NCBI GenBank assembly: GCA_943704495.1
Contig: CALSCR010003235.1
Coordinates: 1-22,189, forward strand
DNA length: 22,189 nt
DNA from: Pigoraptor chileana
Taxonomy: Eukaryota; Opisthokonta; Filasterea
Reading direction: 5' to 3'
Positions 10,201-17,954 of the stretch are shown piece by piece. The first letter of the stretch is position 1, and each line of letters opens with the position of its first letter. Below the pieces are notes generated by a model that was given only the letters and a program-made list of their open reading frames with translations, made no database searches and was not told the origin of the DNA. A program made the translations under genes and the position numbers.

Positions 10201-12404
10201 CTCGCAGCCTCAAGAAGCTGAAGGTGCGGCAGCAGTTTATCGTATACGAGCTCTCCTTGTATGTCCAGTGTGTTGTGTGTAGTTTGTAGTGTGTAGTGTG
10301 TAATATGTGTGCATGCGGTGTGTTGTGTGATGTACCGGTATGAGTGTGAGTGTGTATCGGCGATGTTTGTGGCGTGTGCGGCTCTTGCGTGCAGTGTGTG
10401 TGTTTGGGTGCTTATCTTGGACACGTGACCGTGCCATTAAGTGCCCCACCGCTAAAGCAAATATTTCGATGCCTACAAACTGCGTGTGCAGGATATTCCT
10501 GTCCAGGATGGTTGCACGGGCGCCTTCTTCCTCGCAGAGGGACTCTGCATCGCACTGAGTGGAAAATTCCTCCTTATCGACGCAACGTCGAACGAACCGA
10601 AGAGTGAGTCGTCTCTCCGTCCGCTGTGAGAGCGTATTTGCTAGTTTTGTGCTAGTTTTGTGTGCGCCTTTCATCCTCCTGCTCATGTGTGTGCTTATGT
10701 GCTTGTGTGTTTTTGTATTTGGTGTCTGTTTTTTGTGTTTATTTGATTGTGTGTCTGCTGTGTGTACGATTATCTGACCACGGCGTTTTTGTTTTGCGCG
10801 TTTGCAGAACTGCTCGACCCGGCGGATGCATCGACAAACTTCCTGTTCAACCAGGCGCAGGAAATGGTCCCCATGGCCGCCTTTCAGCTGGAGACATCGG
10901 TCCTCCTCTGTTTCAACTGTGGGTGGATACTGTTTGTGCGCGGGAACGTCATTGTGTTTGCTCGTGTGCCCTTTCTTCACCCTTTCTGCTCTCCGATTGC
11001 GTGTCGTATTTTATTGCATGCCCTGGAAACTGGTGCCATTTGGCGCTCACAAAAAAACTTCTCCCTATCCTGTTACGAAGATATCGGCCTATTTGTGAAC
11101 AAGGACGGCCGGCGTGCAAGCGATGTGGAGCTTAAGTGGACTAGCGTGCCTCAACATATTGGTAGGTTTTGTGTATACGCACCCGCGTGTTGTTACTGTA
11201 CAGCTCGCCTGAGCAAATAATGCGCCTTCGAGCACAGCTGGCATTCAAGGCAGTGGCCATGTGTATGTGTGTGCCGTTGCTTTTTGCACAAAATTTATCT
11301 CTGTTCCCCTTTTGCGTGCATCCCATTGATCCATTTATCCGTCTCACGCAGCGTACTTTGAACCGCACGTTCTCGCCTATGCGCCGGACTATGTGGATGT
11401 GTTTGATGTGCGCACGGGGGCCTTGGTGCAGACCCTTGCCTTGCCGGGCCCCGCGCCCATGTGCCGCGACGGATCGATGGTCCTGTGCACGGACCTTGAT
11501 GTCCTCACCGTTGTGCACGTGCGAGACGCTGCAAGCGGGCCCGAGGTCACTCTCCCCACCGAGCTCATTCGCTCCAACTCTGCGGGCGAACGGCCCCGGA
11601 TGAAGCGCCGCACTTCGGCTGAGCTGCGCATTTCTATATCGCAGCCCATGAATTTCCAGCACGTGGCGCACTCTGGCACACCCGCGGCGTCGCCCGCACC
11701 GCCCGGCCGTCCGTCAGTCACCGCCGAGTCGACGTCACCTGCCCCACCGTCGTCTGGCACCCCCACGAACCGCCGCTCGATGGTGGGCGGGCCACCGCCA
11801 CCCCAGCAGGTCTCCGCGGCCCCGGCCCCGGTTCACGTGACAGCCGTACCCATAGCAACCGCCGTTGCCGCCGCCTCGGCAGGCCCTCTCACGGCAACGC
11901 GACTTCCCTCTGCGGAGAGTGGGAGACCCCCGGTTGTTGGCGCGCCCGCCGCTGCATCTGTGCCTGCGCCTACACCGGCCCCCGCGGCGCAACTGTCGAG
12001 CACACCTGCCCACTCTGTTCCGGCGGCGGTGTCTGCCTCGCCCGTGGCAGCCCCTACAGCCGCACCGCAGCCTGCTGCTGCTGCTGCAACAGGCACGGCA
12101 CGTGCAGCTGACGGCGCCCCCGCATCGGCCCCCACAAATGGTAAATTCCGCCTCCTTCCCAGTGTTGCTTTCCCGATGCACGATTGGTGCACTGTGCCCA
12201 TTTGAAGGGGTGATAATATCCCGAGTACCGCTTTGCTGCATGGAATTTTACTGAGTCTATTGTATGGTATTGGACTATGGCACTGATCCGATTTGTTGCT
12301 GCATGTCTGCAACTGAATCGCATGCAGGTGGCGACGGCACAGCGGACGGCACAAAGGGAGCCGCCGCCGTCAAGCAGGACTTTGACTTTCTCACAAACTG
12401 GTGA
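4236..12404 (+). CDS. CDC42BP-like (MRCK): MRCK-type Cdc42-binding kinase (kinase-coiled coil-C1-PH-CNH-CRIB)
   Basis: Fifteen exons: 4236-4848, 5000-6048, 6376-6927, 7105-7831, 8081-8551, 8691-8880, 9041-9251, 9434-9587, 9709-9792, 10030-10223, 10492-10603, 10808-10918, 11081-11161, 11352-12140, 12328-12404; 1804 residues (human MRCK alpha is about 1,700). The ATG has AAAATGG context. AGC Ser/Thr kinase: GRGAFGEV 91-98, Lys113, HRDLKPDN from 206, DFG 226-228, GTPDYISPE, and an LPFVGFTFT tail near 406. Coiled coil about 475-975. C1 from His1081 with the full Cys/His spacing. PH about 1150-1262. CNH about 1275-1575. CRIB 1612-1625 ([14 protein letters not shown]) fits every consensus position. 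A Pro/Ala/Ser-rich tail of about 180 residues follows. MRCKs are recruited by Cdc42-GTP and promote myosin II activity. Exons 10 (donor GTGCGG at 10224) and 13 (acceptor GAAG at 11077-11080) use weak sites chosen by alignment to human MRCK. Confidence 0.95.
6203..6287 (+). repeat. GTT/GAT-rich minisatellite (about 15-bp unit) in a kinase intron
   Basis: Within the 327-base intron 6049-6375, a unit close to GTTGTTACTGATGTT is repeated about four to five times, after a looser GATGTT tract. Both splice sites lie outside it. Confidence 0.8.
7952..7997 (+). repeat. 23-bp tandem duplication in a kinase intron
   Basis: Two adjacent 23-base copies beginning GTATTTACAATTTCC (7952-7974 and 7975-7997) differ only at the last base. 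They lie in intron 7832-8080, just before a GT-rich tract. Near identity suggests a recent event. Confidence 0.9.
9945..9987 (+). repeat. Dispersed repeat, copy A (kinase intron)
   Basis: TGTGGAGTCCATGGGC, then AAGACACTGACTTGAATCCTA after a 6-base junction. Same strand as copies B (19241) and C (21242). It lies in intron 9793-10029 and is followed by a CT-rich run leading to the 3' splice site at 10029. It is 3 bases shorter than the other copies. Confidence 0.75.
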
Positions 12405-12763
12405 TTGCATATCAGACAATTGCTGTCTTTGCCGGTCTTTTGCGACGGCTTTTACCCAATTAGGGAACGCGCTTATTTGCTTGCATTACTTTAAAAAATT
12501 GAAGAATTTTTTTCAGACGCCCAGAATAAGATTGGGTGTTCGTGCGAACCACAAACACATGTGATTTGGTTGTCGGCGCCGCACAGCATAACAAAGCACA
12601 AAGAAGACATGGCGGGCATGGATACCAGCCAATGGCAAACACTGCCAATGGCGGCAGCACCAGCCCGAATAGAAGAAGCACGGCTGCACGCACACACACA
12701 CACACACACATACAGGCACACACACGACGCCGTAGCAAGGCCAGTCGTGACTGCCGCATTCCT
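12405..12763. other. Spacer between convergent kinase and SNAP-25 genes
   Basis: 359 bases between two facing stop codons. No AATAAA is seen for either gene; AATAAG occurs at 12525-12530 (+), and a minus-strand AATAAG lies near 12473. A strong-looking 3' splice site (TTTTTTTCAG) ends at 12516 and could belong to a 3'UTR intron of the kinase gene. A (CA)n tract lies at 12686-12725. No further gene seen. Confidence 0.55.
12686..12725. repeat. (CA)n microsatellite in the 3' region of the SNAP-25 gene
   Basis: CA repeats with interruptions near 12711 and 12715, about 40-80 bases beyond the SNAP-25-type stop codon. In the sense of that gene the tract reads GU. Confidence 0.9.
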
Positions 12764-13669
12764 TTACGCGCTCTTGAGAAGTGCCGTTGTGCGGAGATTT
12801 GCCTCCTTGACGCGTGCTGTCTGGACATCCGTCTTGCCGTTGAGGCGGTCCAATTGGTCGTTTTGGCGGTCGAGTTCCGAGCTCATCTCGTGCGCCTGCG
12901 CCTTGAGGTCGCCTAGAATGTTCGACACGGCGCCAATGTTTTCGTCCATTTCGTCCTCGCGTGCGTCGTTTGTGATGCGGTTGATGTATCCGCCCTTTCC
13001 ACCAGCACCCCCAGCACCGCCACCGGCACCGCCACCATCGCCTCCGCTGCCCCACGTGCGCTCGCCATCAGCCCGCGGCTGGTCCGTCACAATGTTATCG
13101 CCAGACTTCTTGCCAAATTCGCTCTTAAGGTAAATATCCGACTTTTCAAAGTTCTTGTGGCGATTGCAAGGGCAGACACACAAACCGCAGCATTTCTCCA
13201 TGTTTGTGATGTGACGCTCAGCCTGTCGCATGTCCGCATTGATTTTGTCCAGATTGTTGTCGATGCGGTTGAGTTTTTCTGCGATAAATGCGAATTGTGT
13301 ATAATAAGCGACGGCAAATTGCATCTGTGGACATTGCAGCAACGCACAGAGACCGAATAAGGGCAAAGAGCACGCCTTTCAAACGAGAAAAAGCACAGTC
13401 GGTGGGCGTTAATTTGTTTGTGTTGGACGTTTCTGCAGTCAGCCACACTTCAGCACTTCAGCCTGGGTCTTTCTCCCTCCCTTTCTCCCTCCGCACCCAC
13501 CGCCCTGAACGTTCAGCTCTTCGAGCGTCTTGGCGCCCACTTCGCGCGACTGCTCTGCCATTTGTCGCATCCGCCGCGTTGCTTCAAGAGATTCGTTTGT
13601 GACCTCATCGCCTCGCCGGAGCATGTCCGCGACCTCTTCGCGCTCACGCTGTGCATCGTAGCCGTCCAT
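12764..13669 (-). CDS. SNAP25-like: SNAP-25-type Qb,Qc-SNARE
   Basis: Exon 1 is 13669-13501, exon 2 is 13278-12764 (TAA), joined by a GT-AG intron; 227 residues (human SNAP-25 has 206). The ATG at 13669 sits in AAAATGG; an upstream in-frame TTG is not used as start. The N-terminal Qb motif contains NESLEATRRM and the zero-layer Gln55 in VQGEKLNRI. A Cys cluster CCGLCVCPCN (residues 86-95) matches the palmitoylated linker of SNAP-25, with one extra Cys. A linker with about 15 glycines (plus strand about 12990-13060) is followed by TNDAREDEMDEN and the C-terminal Qc motif with zero-layer Gln195 (DRQNDQLDRL). In animals SNAP-25/23 pairs with syntaxin and synaptobrevin in plasma-membrane fusion. 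Related SNAREs are known from choanoflagellates. It is divergent from the hydrolase gene at 14189. Confidence 0.95.
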
Positions 13670-14188
13670 TTTCTTTGACGAGCCCAACAGCCACAATGAA
13701 GCAATAAAGTGATATAGTGTTGCTTAATGAGGTCTACACGGCCTCAAACTCGAAAAAGCAGCTATGCTGTGTGAAATAAGTGCTGGTTTTGTGTCTTTTG
13801 AAGCGGTCTTGCATCTCTGCGTGCAGCACCTGTGGCTTGTGCGGTGAAGCGTGTGCGTATGTTGACAATGGCAGACAAAGCCACAATCTGCAACTGACCC
13901 CCTGCTCCCAGAGTGCAATAAATTAATTTTTTTTGTTCGTGAAAATACAAGGAATTAATTTGAAATTGTGTGCCCTTTTTCATCAAAAACAGGGCGCGTA
14001 ATTGCGGGTGCCGGAGGATCACGTGATGTGAGAGGCAAGCACGTGACTGATTGACCGGTGTCCAGCAGCAAGGAAGGCTATCATGAGTGCCCTTGTCATC
14101 AAGTGAGACAATTTAAACAACCACAACAACTGTACAACAATTGCGTCACTAAAATAGGTTCGGCGGTGAACTTAACAACGCGTACAAA
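13670..14188. promoter_or_regulatory. Divergent promoter region with two E-boxes
   Basis: 519 bases lie between the start codons of the SNAP-25-type gene (-) and the hydrolase gene (+). CACGTG occurs at 14020-14025 and 14040-14045; the first is the core of the 10-base palindrome ATCACGTGAT (14018-14027). The stretch around 13910-13980 is AT-rich. An 86-codon minus-strand frame (13762-14022) has no domain I can name and was not called. Regulatory function is inferred. Confidence 0.55.
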
Positions 14189-15737
14189 ATGTTAACGATC
14201 AATGCCGTGTGGCGGGAGATTCGTGTTCGTGGTGGGTGCGTTCTTCCGATGATTTGGCGGCGGAACCTGCACCACGGGCGCTGCAGTGACGCTACCTGGA
14301 GCCCTGCATGCGGAGGCTCCCTGCAGCCGCCGTCCTCTTCCACGGACGCAACCGAGGCAGTTGTGGAAAGAAGGCCTTTCGAATGGGCGACGCACGGCGC
14401 TACCACTCGGGATGGCCTGAAAATATGCTATGACTACGGGCCCATGCAGAGACCGCCTGGTGCGTCCACCGCAGACCCGCACGTGCCGGTGCTGTTCTTT
14501 GCCCATGCCACAGGGTTTTGTCGTCAGGTGTGGCGTCCCGTGACTTCGGAGCTCAGCGCCCACATGGCTCACGAGGCGGTGCTTGTCGATCTGCGGGGCC
14601 ACGGCGACAGCAGCCCCCTCCCGTCGACACTGGGCGCGGACGGGCGGCACGTAACCAACGGCGACTGGTGGCAGTTTGCGGAGGATATTTCTGCTACTGT
14701 GACGCATGTGACTGAGGAGCGTGACGCGCGAATGAGTGGGCGATGCAGTCGAATCGGCGTGGGACACTCACTCGGGTACGGTCTGGGCATGCTGGAGGTC
14801 ATGTGACGGCTCCTCATCGTTACTGCGGAGCGTGTGTGCCACCGCAGAATGTTTGCGTTTCATTGCTCTCAAACACCCACACGCTGACTCGCTTGTTCTT
14901 CTGGCTGTTGAAAATAGTTTGTACGCTTTGCTGTTGTTGCTCTCGACAGGGGAGCGGCTGTTATGATGGCGCAACTGGCTAATCCGAGTCTATTTGACGC
15001 CCTTGTGCTCATCGAGCCTGTCGCATTCACCCCACCATACGGACGCAAAGACGAATACGTGTATGCAATGGCGGCGCAAAAGCGTCGCGCGACATTCGCT
15101 GATAGGGATGTAGCTGCTGCCAACTTTCTGTCCAAAGAGATATTCCGTCGGTGGGATCCGCGTTGCCTTGCCGCCTATGTCGAGTGTGGACTGTCCCCCA
15201 CTGGCAACGGTGCACAAGTGGCCCTGAAGTGCAAGCCCGACCAGGAGGCAGAGGTGCGTTGGTTAGAGGTGACGCCTGGGCTTTGTCATGATTTCAGTGC
15301 TCCGCCGGCACACACGCACACTTGCATCGGCCATTCAACCATTGTTCCTACAATAATCCGCCTTCCTTTAACTATCCATTGACTATCCATTGACTATCCA
15401 TTTACTATCCATTGACTATCCATTGACTATACATTGACCATGCATTGACTATCCATCGACTGTTTGCAACTGTCAGATATATCGCATGTCATGGCACGCA
15501 CTGTGGGACTCCGCGCCGCAGCTGCGCGTGCCGACCGTGCTGATTGCAGCCTCAGAGTCATTCACGCACCCGCAGCCGTTCCTGGATGAGCTCGCGCGGC
15601 GCATCCGGGGCAATTCTGGCGGCGTCAATGCAATGGTTGTTATCGACGGCGCCTCCCACCTCGTTCCCATGGAAAGCCCACAACGCATCGCCTCCGAGAT
15701 TGCGGGTTTTATTTCCGCAGTGACAGACAAACAGTGA
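14189..15737 (+). CDS. Alpha/beta-hydrolase fold protein
   Basis: Three exons: 14189-14775, 14950-15253 and 15477-15737 (TGA); 383 residues. The first splice rebuilds the nucleophile elbow GHSLGGA (Ser194), which supports the junction. An oxyanion-type stretch lies upstream (FAHATGFCRQVW), then VLVDLRGHGDS. Near the C-terminus DGASHLVPMESP provides the catalytic His358. The acid residue is not a clear Asp: after the strand VPTVLIAAS the candidate is Glu324 in SESF. About 60 N-terminal residues are outside the fold, rich in Arg with few acidic residues (IRVRGG, MIWRRNLHHGR), which could be a mitochondrial presequence; this is inference. The fold suggests an esterase, lipase or related hydrolase; the substrate is unknown. 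The second intron carries an 11-bp minisatellite. Confidence 0.88.
15371..15458 (+). repeat. 11-bp minisatellite (ACTATCCATTG)x8 next to a 3' splice site
   Basis: Eight consecutive 11-base units fill 88 bases of intron 15254-15476 and end 18 bases before the exon at 15477. Copies 1, 2, 4 and 5 are identical; copies 3, 6, 7 and 8 differ by one or two bases. Unit joints produce TTGAC, which fits the loose branch-point pattern YTNAY. Confidence 0.95.
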
Positions 15738-15861
15738 CGGCCCACGTAACACACAAGGGCAAACAGAGGCAGACTCAATGCCTCGTGCTCCGCACGTGCC
15801 TGCGGTCCCAACGCGGAGACGGCCTCGAATGCTGCACAGCCCTCTGTATCCCCGGGCGTGC

Positions 15862-15867
15862 TTTATT
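15862..15867 (-). terminator. Poly(A) signal overlapping the stop codon of the TPD52-like gene
   Basis: TTTATT on plus reads AATAAA on minus. The TAA stop codon (15865-15863) is part of the hexamer. The hydrolase stop on the other strand is only 125 bases away and has no AATAAA before this point, so convergent transcripts probably overlap. Confidence 0.6.
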
Positions 15868-17583
15868 CAGCTGCGAGGGGAGCGCTCTCGGCCCCCTTGC
15901 TGTCCCGTCGCAGGGAGCCTCTGCGCGCGCATGATCAACGGGATTGTGTTACAAGAATCCCACGCCGGGCATGAAGACGCACAGCGAATGACACCGTTGG
16001 TCATGGCAGGTCGCAATTGCGTGTAAAATGCATACTGTTCGGGTGGCAGGCGCGGCGACAGCAACCGCAAGCGAAACGCATGCAAGGGGCACAATAGGAT
16101 GCTAGGAGGTGCGATTGAGAGGAGACACAAACGTACCCGATTTTGTCAACCGAAGCCCGCGCCTTCTCCATGAAGCTCTTCACCGTATCAGATTCCCTTA
16201 ATCGGCCAGAAGGAACAACATATAAAATTAGCACACAACAACACACACAACTATCAGTGGCGATGCCCCACGGCCACGTGACGATCAACGTATGCACCTG
16301 AAATCTCACAGCAGCGCGCGTGAAAAGATTGAGCGGTGTGTGCGTGTGACAACCCGTCGCTGCCACAAACCTGATCTCCTCAAACTTGCGCTGAGCGGCG
16401 TTGCCTGCATTTGCGAGGGCTGCCTTGGAAGCCACAATGCTGCATCCCCAATAAGAATCAACAGCAGTTACAAACAGCAGCAACAAGACAAAAATAAACC
16501 AGCAGTAACACCACATCCAAAACCGATTCAGCCAAGATAAACGGAGAAAATGCAGCAGACCCAATGGGCAGCGTGGCATCGGAATCCAACACAAAACACG
16601 CGGTACACCCACGCATCGGACTGGGCCAGCCGGTTGAAGCCGTCCTTTGTCTTCTCAGTGAAGATGATAAACCCCTCCTTTGTCTTCTCGCCGACAGACG
16701 CCATCACCTCGGCTGTCTTCTTGTATCTGGAAGTGTAATATCAGGGATTCACAAATAGGGACTGGTTGGTACCTAAGTGCCCAGCGACCGCGCCACCAAA
16801 GTAGCGACGCGCGTGCTCCAACTCTCGTCAACCACACCAGAAGAATAAGCCGACTGCTAATATGATTGCGCGCAATCTGAGAGGGGACAGCTAGGCGCAT
16901 TATTGTCATATATGCACGCCACTCACGCGTCGCTGCCCTTGATGTTGTCGACGGTGCGATTCAACTCGTCGGTAAGGCGAGCAAGGTTGTCCGCATACAC
17001 GGGCGCCGTACGAGGGCCACCCAGCTCGCGGCGCAGGCCATTGAGCTCCTCCTCGTGGCGCGCAAGGTCGTCGCGAAGGGCTTTCACCTCCGTCTCCTTG
17101 GCCGTGATGCGGTCCTTCAGCTGCTGCTTCTCGCAAGCAAGTGTGAGATGCTCGTCCAGGCTCTCCGCGGGACCCTGGCGAACAAACAGACGCGTAGTCC
17201 ACACAAACACGTCGCGCATTTGAATGACATTGTGCATTTAAAATTAACTCAAATCAGAGCCCTTGTTGTCAATGCTACTGTAAACAAGCAAAGTGGAGAC
17301 TTCTTGAATCATGCTATTGTAAACGAGCAAGTGGAGATGCCAATGTTCGTCGAAGTGGAGATGCCATCATTCGTGGATGAACCACAACGGCAGCTTAAAG
17401 AACTGCAGAGCACACCAACATTAAGCACGAGTAACGCAATAAGTTATACGAACAACTCGTCAATACGTGGCAACTGAGACAGCGGGTTTGGTTCTGTACC
17501 TTGAACTCGCAGCCGTACACGCTGTTCGGGCACAGGAAGTCGGCGGGTGCGGCGGCAGGAGCGGTTGTCGTTTCGTCGGCCAT
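15863..17583 (-). CDS. TRAF-type zinc finger fused to a TPD52-like protein
   Basis: Six exons on the minus strand: 17583-17500, 17174-16927, 16726-16613, 16439-16371, 16196-16137 and 15920-15863; 210 residues; ATG in AAAATGG. Residues 18-42 read CPNSVYGC, EFKG, then H37 and C42 (C-x6-C-x11-H-x4-C), typical of TRAF-type zinc fingers. A coiled coil follows (about 43-78), then the TPD52 signature: AYKKT, RKFEEIR and TVKSFMEKA parallel AYKKT, KKLEDVK and TFKSFEEKV in human TPD52. TPD52 proteins form coiled-coil dimers and act in vesicle trafficking and exocytosis. Animal members known to me lack the finger. Intron 1 splits the finger, so the fusion rests on the phase-0 join of exons 1 and 2. The last exon is short; its TAA lies inside AATAAA. 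Exon 5's acceptor (TTAAG) is weak. Divergent from the ABHD12-type gene. Confidence 0.86.
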
Positions 17584-17954
17584 TTTCGTTTACTGCGTGT
17601 TTTCTTTACTCAAAGGTGCTAAGAATAAATGAGTGATCTAAAACTTGAAGAATTGTATGTACTTGTAATATTACCCACTGTTCCGCCGGTGGCAGAGTGA
17701 GTGTGGACCTTGCACGCTGACGTATACCAAAAATAGACTACGTCACGTGGTCAATCCCATCACGTGATGGTAGATTGAGGAGATGAGTCCTGGAAAATTT
17801 GAATTGTGTCTGTGAGTCGGAACGACCACAGTATGTGCATTGTGTGAGCGGAGGATGCCCTGATGTTGCATAACGTGCTGACCACTGCGTTTGTGTGCTG
17901 TCTGAGTGCGCGCCTGTGTGTTCTGTGCGCGTCATAATTGGTTTGGACTGCACT
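17584..17954. promoter_or_regulatory. Divergent promoter region with two E-boxes
   Basis: 371 bases lie between the start codons of the TPD52-like gene (-) and the ABHD12-type gene (+). CACGTG occurs at 17744-17749 (context GTCACGTGGT) and 17761-17766 (palindrome ATCACGTGAT at 17759-17768). The first matches 8 of 10 positions of the GTCACGTGAC lysosomal-gene (CLEAR) element known from vertebrates. Function is inferred. Confidence 0.55.

Noticed and set aside
13762-14022. 86-codon minus-strand frame upstream of the SNAP-25-type gene
   Set aside because: No recognisable domain and it overlaps the E-box region; no splice route into a known gene was found.
16001-16612. 203-codon minus-strand frame with hydrophobic stretches
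   Set aside because: It reads through introns of the TPD52-like gene; only two short pieces of it are exons and the hydrophobic part is intronic.
17055-17477. 140-codon + strand frame over the TPD52-like intron 1
   Set aside because: Half is antisense to exon 2 and the rest is intronic repeat.
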